NCBI GenBank assembly: GCA_963995505.1
Contig: OZ023186.1
Span: forward strand, 12,593,570-12,657,569
Direction of reading: 5' to 3'
Source: Hypericum androsaemum
Lineage: Eukaryota; Streptophyta; Magnoliopsida; Malpighiales; Hypericaceae
Length of the DNA: 64,000 bases
Of this stretch, positions 20,201-32,200 are shown one piece after another. The position numbers and the translations under genes are program-made. How positions within the stretch are numbered: position 1 is the stretch's first letter; each line of letters opens with the position of its first letter. The notes below the pieces were generated by a model, which searched no databases, was not told the DNA's origin, and saw only the letters and a program-made list of their open reading frames with translations.

Positions 20201-23200
20201 CAAGATAAGGCAAGAAAAGGCAAGAAAATGTAAGAAAAGGAAAGAAAAGGGAAGAAAAGGAAAGAAAAGGCAAGGAAAAGGCATGATAAGGCAAGAAAAG
20301 GCAAGAAAAGGCCAGGAAAAGGCATGGAAAAGGCAAGAAAAAAGAAAGTTAAGGCAAGAAAAGATAAGATAAGGCAAGAAAAGGGAAGAAAAGGTTAGAA
20401 AGGCAAGGAAAAGGCCAGATAAGGAAAGAAAAGGCAAGATAAGGCAAAGAAAAGGCAAGGAAAATGTAAGGTAAGGAAAGAAAATGCAAGAAAGGAAAGA
20501 AATGCAAGGAAAAGGTAAGGTAAGGAGAGACAAGGCCAAAAAAGACAAGAAAAGGCAAGATAAGGATAAAAAAGGCATGATAAGGAAAGAAAAGGAAAGA
20601 AAATGCAAGAAAAGGAAAGAAAGGGAAAGAAAAGGCAAGAAAAGGGAAGAAATGGCAAGGAAAAGGTAAGATAAGGAAAGAAAAGGTAAGATAAGCCAAG
20701 AAAAGGCAAGAAATGGCAAGGAAAAGGCAAGAAAAGGCAAGAAAATGCAAGATAAGGAAAGAAAAGGTAAGAAATGGCAAGGAAAAGGGAAGATAAAGAA
20801 AGAAAAGGCAAGATAAGGAAAGATAATGCAAGAAAAGATAAGAAAAGGCACGGAAAAGGTAAGAAAAGGCAAGGAAAATGAAAGATAAGGCAAGAAAAAG
20901 CAAGAAAAGGAAAGAAAAGGGAAGATAATGCAAGAAAGGGCAAGGAAAATGCTGGAAAAGGCAAGAAAAGGCATGGAAAAAGCAAGATAAGGAAAGAAAA
21001 GGCAAGATCAGGCAAGGTAAGGCAAGATAGGGCAAGAAAAGGCAAGAAAAGGCAAGATAGGACAGGAAAAGGCAAGAAAAGGAAAGATAGGCAAAGAAAA
21101 GGCGAGAAAAGGTAAGGAAAAGATAAGATAAGGAAAGAAAATGTAAGAAAAGGCAAGGAAAGGCAAGAAAAGGCAAGATAAGGAAAGAAAAGGCAAGATA
21201 AGACTTGAAAAGGAAAGAAAAGGAAAGGAAAATGCAGGAAAAGGAAAGAAAAGGCAAGGAAAAGGCAAGATAAGGAAAGAAAAGGCAACAAAAGATAAGA
21301 TAAGGCAAGATAAGGCAAGAAAAGGAAAGAAAATGTTAGAAAATGGAAGATATGGAAAGAAAAGGCAAGAAAAGGTAAGATAAGGCAAGAAAAGATAATA
21401 AAAGGCAAGAAAAGGTAAGATAAAGCGAGAAAAGGCAAGAAAGATAGGGCAAGAAAAGGCAAGGAAAAGGCAAGATAAGAAAAAAAAGGCATGATAAGGC
21501 AAGATAAGGACAGAAAAGGCAAGATAACGAAAGAAAATGCAAGATAAGGAAAGAAAAGGCAAGATAAGGCAAGAAAAGGCAAGAAAAGATAAGAAAAGGC
21601 AAGATAAGGCAAGGAAAAGGTAAGATAAGTCAGGAAAAGGCATGGAAAGGCAAGATAAGGAAAGGAAAGGTAAGAAAAGGTCAATGAAAAGAAAAGAAAA
21701 GGAAAGAAAAGGCAAGGAAAAGGCAAGATAAGGAAAGAAAAGGCAAGAAAAGTCAAGAAATGGCTGCGAAAAGGCAAGATATGGAAAGAAAAGACAATAA
21801 AAGATGAGAAAAGGCAAGATAAGGTGAGAAAAGGTGAAAAAAGGAAAGAAAAGGCAAGGAAACAGCCAGATAAGGGAAGAAAAGGCAACAAAAAGAAAGA
21901 TAAGGCAAGAAAACTCAAGGAAAAGGCAAGATAAGGAAAGAAAAGGCATGATAAGGGTAGAAAAGGCAAAAAAAATACAAGATAAGGAAAGAAAAGGCAA
22001 GATAATGCAAAAAAGGAAAGAAATGCAAGGAAAAGGTAAGATATGGAAAGAAAAGGCAAGATAAGGAAAGATAAGGCAAGAAAAGGCCAAAAAAGATAAG
22101 AAAAGGCAAGATAAGGAAAAAAATTCAAGATAAGGAAAGAAAAGGCAAGAAAATGCAAAAAAAGGAAAGAAAAGGTATGAAGAGGTAAGAAAAGGAAACA
22201 AAAGGCAAGGAAAAGGCAAGAAAAGGAAAGAAAATGCAAGAAAAGGCAAGAAATGGCAAGGAAAAGGCAAGATAAGGAAAGAAAAGGCAAGATAAGGCAA
22301 GATAAGGCAAAAAAAGGAAAGGAAAAGGCAACCAAAGGCAAGAAAATGAAAGATAAGGAAAGCAAAGGTAAGAAATGGCAAGGAAAAGAAAAGATAAAGA
22401 AAGATAAGGTAAGATAAGGAAAGATAAGGCAAGAAAAGATAAGAAAAGATAACAAAAGGCAAGGAAAAGGCAAGATAAGGAAAGAAAAGGTAAGATAAGG
22501 CAAGAAGAGGAAAGAAAAGACAAGAAACGGCAAGATACGGAAAGAAAAGGCGAGATAATGCAAGAAAAGGCAAGGAAAATGCTTGAAAAGGCTAGAAATG
22601 GCCAGGAAAAGGCAAGATAAGAAAAGAAAAGGCAAAATAAGGTAAGGTAAGGCAAGGTAAGGCAAGAATAGGCAAGATACGGAAGGAAAAGGCCAGAAAA
22701 GGGAAGAAAAGGCAAGATAAGGCAAGAAAATGTAAGATAAGAAAAGAAAAGGCAAGATAAGGCAAGAAAAGGCCAGAAAATGCAAGATAAGAAAAGAAAA
22801 GTCAAGAAAAGGCAAAAAATGGCAAGGAAATGGCAAGATAAGGAAAGAAAAGGCAAGATAAGGCTAGAAAGGACAAGAAAAGGCATGGAAAGGCAAGAAA
22901 AGGCAAGTAAAGCTAGGAAAAGGCTAGATACGGCTAGAAAAGTAAAGAAAAGGCAAGCAAAATGCAGGAAAAGGAAAGAAAAGGCTTGGAAAATGCAGGA
23001 AAAAGAAAGAAAAGATAAGAAAAGACAATATAAGGCAAGAAAAGGCAAGAAAAGGAAAGAAAAGGTTTAAAAATGCAAGGAAAAGGCAAGATATGGAAAG
23101 AATAGGCAAGAAAAGACAATAAAAGGTAAGAAATTGTAAGATAAGGCAAGAAAAGACAATAAAAGGTAGGAAAAGGTAAGATAAGGCAAGAAGGATAAGG

Positions 23201-26200
23201 CAAGAAAAGGCAAGGAAAAGGCAAAATAAGGAAAATAAGGCATGATAAGGAAAGAAAAGGCAAGGTAATACAAGAAAAGGCAAGATAAGGAAAGAAAAGA
23301 TAAGAAAAGGTAAGAAATGGTAAGGAAAAGGCAAGATAAGGAAAGAAAAGGCAAGAAAAGGCAAGAAAAGATAAGAAAAAGCAAGATAAGGCAAGGAAAA
23401 GGTAAGATAAGGCAAGGAAAGAAAAGGAATGATAAGGCAAGAAAGGGAAAGAAAATGCAAGAAAAGGCAAGGAAAGGCAAGAAAGGGCAAGAAAATGCAA
23501 GAAAAGGCAAGAAAAGACAATAAAAGCCAAAAAAGGTAAGAAAAGGCAAGCTAAGGAAAGGTAAGGCAAGAAAAGGCAAGTAATAGGGAAGATATGGAAA
23601 GAAAATGCAAGAAAAGGAAAGCTAAGGCAAGAAAAGGAAAAAAAAGGCAAGGAAAAGGCAAGAAAAGGCAAGAAAAGGCAAGGAAAAGGCAAGAAATGGC
23701 AAGAAAAGGGGAAGATAAGGAAAGAAAAGGCAAGATAAGGAAAGATAAGGCAAGATAAGGCAAGATAGGGCAAGAAAATGTAAAATAGGGCAAGAAAAGG
23801 CAAGATTAGGCAAGAAAAGGCAAGAAAATGTAACATAAGAATAGAAAATGCAAGAAAAGGTAAGAAATTGCAAGGAAAAGGCAACACAAGGAAAGAAAAG
23901 GCAAGATAGGGCAAGAAAAGGTATGAAAAGACTAGAAAAGGCAAGAAAAGGCAAGATAAGAAAAGAAAAGGCAAAATAAAGCAAGAAAATGAAAGAAGAG
24001 GCAAGGAAAATGCTAGATAAAGAAAAAAAGGCAAGAAAAGGTAAAAAATGGCAAGGAAGAGGCAAGATAAGAAAAGAAAAGGCAAGATGTGGCAAGAAAA
24101 GGCAAGAAAACATAAGAAAAGGCAAGAAATGGTAAGAAGGCATGAAAAGGCAAGAAAAGGTAAGAAAAGGAAAGATAAAGTAAGGCAAGATAAGGAAAGA
24201 AAAGGCTAGAAAAGAACATGGTAAAAAAAAGGCAAGCTAAGGCCAGATAAGGCAAGAAACAGCTAGGAAAATGAAAGAGAGGGACGAGGCAAGCTAACGC
24301 AAGAAAAAGTAAGGAAAAGGTAAGATAAGGTAAGGTAAGAAAAGGCAAGATAAGTAAAGAAAAGGCAAGAAATGGCATGTGAAAGGCAAGATAAGAAAGA
24401 ATAGGCAAGATAAGGCAAGAAATGGCTTGCTTAGGCAAGATAAGGAAAGAAACGGCAAGGAAAAGGCAAGGTAAGGAATGATAAGGCAGGATAAGCCATG
24501 ACAATGTAAGAAAAGGCAAGAAACATAAGAAAAAGGTAAGAGAAGAAAAGAAAAGGCAAGACAAGGCAAAAAAGGCAAGAGATGGAAAGAAAAGGCAAGA
24601 TAATGAAAGAAAAGGCAAGAAATGCAAGGAAAAGGTAAGACAAGGAAAGAAAAGGCAAGAAAAGGCAAGGAAAAGGCAAGAAAAGGAAAGAAAAGGCAAG
24701 ATAAGGCAAGAAAAGACAAGATAAGTCAAGAAAAGGAAAGAAAACATAAGATAAGGCAAGAAAAGGCAAGGAAAATGTAGGAATAGGCATGATAAGGAAA
24801 GAATGGGCAAGATAAGGAAAGAAAAGACAAGATAAGGCAAGATAAGGCAAGAAAGGAAAAGGCAAGATATGGAAAGAAAAGGCAAGAAAAGATAAGAAAA
24901 GGCAGGAAAAAGGTAAGGAAAGAAAAGGCAAGGAAAAGGCAAGATAAAGAAAAAAAAGGCATGATACGGCAAGGTAAGGCAAGACAAGGCCAAAAACAGA
25001 CAAGAAAAGGCAAGATAAGGAAAGAAAACTCAAGAAAAGGCAAGAAAAGGAAATAAAAGGCAAGAAAAGGCATGAAGAGGTAAGAAAAGGCAAGAAAAGC
25101 CAAGAAAAGGAAAGAAAATCCAAGAAATGGCAAGGGAAAGGCAAGATAAGGAAAGACAAGGCAAGAAAAGGTAAGATAACGCCAGAAAAGGCAAGATAAT
25201 GGAAGATATGCAAGAAAAAGGTACGATAAGGGAAGCAAAGGTATGATACAGCAAGATAAGGTAAGACAAGGCGAAAAAGAGACAAGAAAAGGCAAGATAA
25301 GGAAAGAAAACCCAAGAAATGGCAAGAAAGGAAATAAAAGGCTAGAAAATGCCAGCTAAGGAAATAAAAGGCAAGAAAAGGCATGAAGAGGTAAGAAAAG
25401 GCAAGAAAAGACAAGGAAAATGCAAGAAAAGCAAAGAAAAGGAAAGAAAAGGAAGAAATGGCAAGGAAAAGGCAAGATAAGGAAAGAAAAGGAAAGAAAA
25501 GGCAAGAAAAGGCAAGAAAAGGAAAGGAAAAGGCAACAAAAGGCAAGAAAATGAAAGATTTTGAAAGAAAAGGTAAGAAATGGCAAGGAAAAGACTAGAT
25601 AAAGAAAGAAAAGGTAAGATACGGAAAGGTAAGGCAATAAAAGATAAGAAAGGCACAAAAAAGGCAAGAAAAGGCAAGGAAAAGGGAAGATAAGGAAAGA
25701 AAAGGTATGATAAGGCAAGAAAAGGCAAGAAAAGATAAGATAATGCAAGAAAAAGGCGAGCAAAATGCTAGAAAAGGCATGATAAGAAAAGAAAATGCAA
25801 GATATGGCAAGAAAAGGCAAGAAAAGACAAGAAATGGCAAGAAAAGGCAAGAAGGCATGAAAAGGAAACAAAAGGAAACAAAAGGCAAGAAAAAGCAACA
25901 AATAGGCAAGATAAGGAAAGAAAAGGCAAAATGAGGAAAGAAAAGGCAAGATAAGAAAGAAAAGGCAAGATAGGAAAGAAAAGGCAAGATAAGAAAGAAA
26001 AGGCAAGAAATGGCAAGAAAAAGCATGCTTAGGCAAGATAAGGCAAGAAATGGTAAGAAAAAGGCAAGATAAGGAAAGATAAGGCAGGAAAAGGTAAGAG
26101 AATGTAAGAAAAGGCAAGAAATGCAAGGAAAAGGTAAGAGAAGGAAAGAAAAGGCAAGATAAGGCAAGACAAGGCAAAAAAAGGCAAGAGAAGGAAAGAA

Positions 26201-29200
26201 AAGGCAAGATAATGAAAGAAAAGGCAAGAAATGCAAGGAAATGGTAAGAGAAGGAAAGAAAAGGCAAGATAAGGCAAGACAAGGCAAAAAAGGCAAGATA
26301 AGGCAAGAAAAGGCAAGGAAAAGGCAAGAAAAGGCAAGGAAAAGGCAAGAAAAGGAAAGAAAAGACAAGAAAAGGAAAGAAAAGGCAAGATAAGGCAAGA
26401 AAAGACAAGCAAAGTCAAGAAAAGGAAAGAAAATGCAAGAAATGGAAAGAAAAGGAAAGAAAAGGCAAGATAAGGCAAGAAAAGATAATAAAAGTCAAGA
26501 AAAGGCAAGATAAGGCAAGAAAAGGCAAGAAAAGGAAAGAAAAGACAAGAAAAGGTAAGATAATGTAAGAAAAGGTAAGGAAAATGATGGAAAAGGCAAG
26601 AAAAGGAAAGGAAAAGGCATGATAAGGAATGAAAATGCAAGATAAGGCAAGGTAAGGTAAGAATAGGCAAGATAGGGCAAGAGAAGGTAATATGGGGAAT
26701 GAAAAGGTGAGAAAAGGGAAGGTAAGGCAAGAAAATGTAAGATAAGGAAAGAAAAGGCAAGATAAGGCCAGAAAATGCAAGATAAGAAAAGAAAAGTCAA
26801 GAAAAGGCAAAAAATGGCAAGGGAAAGGCAAGATAAGGAATGAAAAGGCAAGATAAGGCAAGAAAACGCTAGAAAAGACAAGAAAAGGCAAGGAAAGGTT
26901 AGAAAAGGCAAGTAAAGCTAAGAAAAGGCAAGATAAGGCTAGAAAAGGAAAGAAAAGGCAAGGAAAATGCAGGAAAAGGAAAGAAAAGGCCTAGAAAATG
27001 AAGGAAAAAGAAAGAAAAGATAAGAAAAGACAAGGTAAGGCAAGATAAGGTATGAAAAAGAAAGAAAAGGTTAGAAAAGATGAGGAAAAGGCAAGATATG
27101 GAAAGAAAAGGCGAGAAAAGACAAGAAAAGGAAAGAAAAGGCAAGGAAAATGCAGGAAAAGGAAAGAAAAGGCCTAGAAAATGAAGGAAAAAGAAAGAAA
27201 AGATAAGAAAAGACAAGATAAGGCAAGATAAGGTATGTAAAAGAAAGAAAAGGTTAGAAAAGATGAGGAAAAGGCAAGATATGGAAAGAAAAGGTGAGAA
27301 AAGACAAGAAAAGGCAAGAAAATATAAGATAAGGCAAGAAAAAAAAATAAAAGGTAAGAAAAGGCAAGAAGGATAAGGCAAGAAAAGGCAAGGAAAAGGA
27401 AAAATAAGGAAAAAAATACATGATAAGGAAAGAAAATGCAAGGAAAAGGCAAGATAAGGAAAGAAAAGGCAAGATAACGCAAGATAAGGCAAGAAAAGGC
27501 AAGAAATGGTAAATAACACAAGAAAAGGCAAGATAAGGAAAGAAAAGGCAAGAAAAGGAAGAAATGTTAAGAAAAAGGCAAGATAAGGAAAGAAAAGGCA
27601 AGATAAGGCAAGAAAAGAGCAAGATAAGGCAAGAAAAATGTAGGAAAAGGCAGGAAAAGGCAAGGAAAAGGCAAAATATGGAAAGAAAAGGAAAAATAAG
27701 GCAAGAAAAGGGCAAGAACAGGCAAGAAACGGAAAGAAAATGCAAGAAAAGGCAAGGAAAAGGCAAGAAAGGGCAAGAAAATGCAAGAAAAGGCAATAAA
27801 ATACAATAAAAGCCAAGAAATGGTATGAAAAAGGCAAGCTAAGGAAAGATAAGGCAAGAAAAGGCAAGAAAAAGGGAATATGTGGAAAGAAAAGGCAAGA
27901 AAAGGAAAGATAAGGCAAGAAAAGGCAAGGAAAATGCAAGATAAGGAAAGAAAAGGCATGAAAAACAAGCAAAAAGGGAAGATAAGGAAAGAAAAGGAAA
28001 GAAAAGGCAAGATAAGGCAAGCGAAGGCAAGATAAGGCAAGAAAAGGCAAGGAAAAGGCAAGATAGGGAAATAAATGCAAGAGAAGGAAAGATAAGGCAA
28101 GAAAAGGAATGGAAAAGGTAAGAAAAGGCAAGGAAAATGCAAGAAAAGGCAAGAAAAAGGCAGGAAATGACAAGGAAAAGGCAAGATAAGGAAAGAAAAG
28201 GCAAGATAAGGAAAGATAAGGCAAGATAAGGCAAGAAATGGCAAGATAGGGAAAAGGCAAGATTGGGCAAGAAAATGTAAGGTAAGGCAAGAAAAGACAA
28301 GATCAGGCAAGAAAATGCAAGACAAGAATAGAAAATGCAATAAACATAAGAAAAAGGTAAAAGAAGAAAAGAAAAGGCAAGATAAGGCAAGACAAGGCAA
28401 AAAAGGCAAGAGATGGAAAGAAAAGGCAAGATAATGAAAGAGAAGGCAAGAAATGCAAGGAAAAGGTAAGAGAAGGAAAGAAAAGGCAAGAAAAGGCAAG
28501 GAAAAGGCAAGAAATGGAAAGAAAAGGCAAGATAAGGCAAGAAAAGACAAGATAAGTCAAGAAAAGGAAAGAAAACATAAGATAAGGCAAGAAAAGGCAA
28601 GGAAAATGCAGGAAAAGGCAAGATAAGGAAAGAATGGGCAAGATAAGGAAAGAAAAGATAAGATAAGGCAAGATAAGGCAAGAAAGGAAAAGGCAAGATA
28701 TGGAAAGATAAGGCAAGATAAGGCAAGAAATGGCAAGATAGGGAAAAGGCAAGATTGGGCAAGAAAATGTAAGGTAAGGCAAGAAAAGACAAGATCAGGC
28801 AAGAAAATGCAAGACAAGAATAGAAAATGCAATAAAAGTCAAGAAATTGCAAGGAAAAGGCAACACAAGGAAAGAAAAGGCAAGATAAGGCAAGAAAATG
28901 TATGAAAAGACTAGAAAATGCAAGATAAGGCAAGATAAGAAAAGAAAAGGCAAGAAAAGTCAAGAAAAGGCAAGGAAAATGCTAAATAAGGAAAGAAAAT
29001 GGCAAGGAAAAGGCAAGATAAAAAAAGAAAAGGCAAGAAAAGACAAGAAAAGGCAAGAAATGGCAAGAAGGCATGAAAAGGCAAGAAAAGGTAAGAAAAG
29101 GAAAGAAAGACCACAAAAAGCAACAAAAAGGCAAGATAAGGAAAGTAAAGGCAAAATAAGGAAAGAAAAGGCAAGAAATGGCAAGGAAATGGCAAGATAA

Positions 29201-32200
29201 GCAAAGAAAAGCAAGATAAGGACAAGGCACAAGAAAGGCAAGCTAAGGCAAGAAAAGGCAAGAAAAGGCAAGGAAAAGGCAAGAGAGGGACAAGGTATGT
29301 TAAAGCAAGAAAAAGAAAGGAAAAGGTAAGATAAGGAAAGAAAAAGCAAGATAAGGAAAGAAAAGGCAAGATAAGTAAAGGAAAGGCAAGAAATGGCATG
29401 TAAAAGGCAAGATAAGGCAAGATAAGAAACAAAAGGCAAGCAAAGGCAAGAACTGGCAAGAAAAGGCATGCTTAGGCAAGATAAGGCAAGAAACGGCAAG
29501 GAAAAGGCAAGATAAGGAAAGATAAGGCAGAAAAAGGCAAGATAATATAAGAAAAGGCCAGAAATGCAAGGAAAAGGTACGAGAAGGAAATAAAAGGCAA
29601 GATAAGGCAAAAAAAGGCAAGAGAAGGAAAGAAAAGGCAAGATAATGAAAGAAAAGGTAAGAAATGCAAGGAAAAGGCATGAGAAGGAAAGAAATGGCTA
29701 GACAAGGCAAGACAAGGTAAAAAAAAGGCAAGATAAGGCAAGAAAAGGCAAGGAAAAGGCAAGAAAAGGAATGAAAAGACAAGAAAAGGAAAGAAAAGGC
29801 AAGATAAGGCAAGAAAAGACAAGAATAGTCAAGAAAAGGCAAGAAAAGGAAACAAAAGGCAAGAAAAGGAAAGAAAGGGCAAGATAAGGCAAGAAAAGAG
29901 AAGAAAAGTCATGAAAAGGAAAGAAAAGGCAAGATAAGGCAAGAAAAGGCAAGAAAATGTAGGAAAAGGCAAGATAAGGAAAAAATGGGCAAGATAAGGC
30001 AAGGTAAGGCAAGAAAGGAAAAGGCAAGATATGGAAACAAAAGGCAAGAAAAAAAAAAGAAAAGACAATAAAAGGTAGGAAAAGGCGAGAAAAGGCAAGA
30101 AAAAGGTAAGGAAAGAAAACGCAAGGAAAAGGTAAGATAAGAAAAGAAAAGGTATAGTACGGCAAGAAAAGGCAAAAAAAAGGAAAGATAACGCAAGAAA
30201 AGGCAAGATAACGCAAGAAACGCAAGAAAAAGGTAAGATAAGGAAAGTAAAGGCATGATACGGCAAGATAAGGTGAGACAAGGCCAAAAACAGATAAGAA
30301 AAGGCAAGATAAGTAAAGAAAAAACAAGAAAAGGCAAGAAAAGGAAATAAAAGGCTAGAAAATGCCAGATAAGGAAAGAAAAGTCAAGAAAAGGCATAAA
30401 ATGGCAAGGAAAAGACAAGATAAGATAAGAAATGGCAAGAAAGGGCAAGAAACGATAAGAAAAGGCAAGAAATGGCAAGAAAAGGCATGAAAAGGAAAGA
30501 AAAGGCAAGAAAAAGTAAGGAAAAGGTAAGATAAGAAAAGAAAAGGCAAGATAAGGCAAGATAAGAAAAGAAAAGGCAAAATAAAGCAAGAAAATGAAAG
30601 AAGAGGCAAGGAAAATGCTAGATAAAGAAAAAATGGCAAGAAAAGGTAAAAAATGACAAGGAAGAGGCAAGATAAGAAAAGAAAAGGCAAGATGTGGCAA
30701 GAAAAGGCAAGAAAACATAAGAAAAGGCAAGAAATGGTAAGAAGGCATGAAAAGGAAAGAAAAGGTGAGAAAAGGAAAGATAAAGTAAGGCAAGATAAGG
30801 AAAGAAAAGGCTAGAAAAGAACATGGTAAAAAAAAGGCAAGCTAAGGCCAGATAAGGCAAGAAACAGCTAGGAAAATGAAAGAGAGGGACGAGGCAAGCT
30901 AACGCAAGAAAAAGTAAGGAAAAGGTAAGATAAGGTAAGGTAAGAAAAGGCAAGATAAGTAAAGAAAAGGCAAGAAATGGCATGTGAAAGGCAAGATAAG
31001 AAAGAATAGGCAAGATAAGGCAAGAAATGGCAAGAAATGGCTTGCTTAGGCAAGATAAGGAAAGAAACGGCAAGGAAAAGGCAAGGTAAGGAATGATAAG
31101 GCAGGATAAGCCATGACAATGTAAGAAAAGGCAAGAAACATAAGAAAAAGGTAAAAGAAGAAAAGAAAAGGCAAGATAAGGCAAGACAAGGCAAAAAAGG
31201 CAAGAGATGGAAAGAAAAGGCAAGATAATGAAAGAAAAGGCAAGAAATGCAAGGAAAAGGTAAGAGAAGGAAAGAAAAGGCAAGAAAAGGCAAGGAAAAC
31301 GCAAGAAAAGGAAAGAAAAGGCAAGATAAGGCAAGAAAAGACAAGATAAGTCAAGAAAAGGAAAGAAAACATAAGATAAGGCAAGAAAAGGCAAGGAAAA
31401 TGCAGGAAAAGGCAAGATAAGGAAAGAATGGGCAAGATAAGGAAAGAAAAGATAAGATAAGGCATGATAAGGCAAGAAAGGAAAAGGCAAGATATGGAAA
31501 GAAAAGGCAAGAAAAGATAAGAAAAGGTGAGAAAAGGCAGGAAAAAGGTAAGGAAAGAAAAGGCAAGGAAAAGGCAAGATAAAGAAAGAAAAGGCATGAT
31601 ACGGCAAGGTAAGGTAAGACAAGGCCAAAAACAGATAAGAAAAGGCAAGATAAGGAAAGAAAACTCAAGAAAAGGCAAGAAAAGGAAATAAAAGGCAAGA
31701 AAAGGCATGAAGAGGTAAGAAAAGGCAAGAAAAGCCAAGAAAAGGAAAGAAAATCCAAGAAATGGCAAGGGAAAGGCAAGATAAGGAAAGACAAGGCAAG
31801 AAAAGGTAAGATAACGTCAGAAAAGGCAAGATAATGCAAGATATGCAAGAAAAATGTACGATAAGGGAAGCAAAGGTATGATACAGTAAGATAAGGTAAG
31901 ACTAGGCCAAAAAGAGACAAGAAAAGGCAAGATAAGGAAAGAAAACCCAAGAAATGGCAAGAAAGGAAATAAAAGGCTAGAAAATGCCAGCTAAGGAAAT
32001 AAAAGGCAAGAAAAGGCATGAAGAGGTAAGAAAAGGAAAGAAAAGAAAAGGAAAATGTAAGAAAAGCAAAGAAAAGGAAAGAAAAGGAAGAAATGGCAAG
32101 GAAAAGGCAAGATAAGGAAAGAAAAGGCAAGATAAGGCAAGATAAGGCAAGAAAAGGAAAGGAAAAGGCAAGAAAAGGCAAGAAAATGAAAGATTTTGAA

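Noticed and set aside
20395..22836. Long open frames (up to about 813 codons) on the pyrimidine strand of the satellite, encoding LFLPFLAFSC-like decapeptide repeats
   Set aside because: The unit CTTTTCTTGC contains no stop trinucleotide in any frame, and three units make exactly ten codons, so long hydrophobic frames arise automatically in all three frames at once. There is no promoter, codon bias or conserved start. They are satellite by-products, not membrane proteins.
22780..23070. Lys/Arg/Glu-rich short frames on the purine strand of the arrays (KARKGKKRQEK-like)
   Set aside because: They are translations of AAGGCAAGAA units, interrupted wherever a unit reads GATAAGG. No sign of a real gene.
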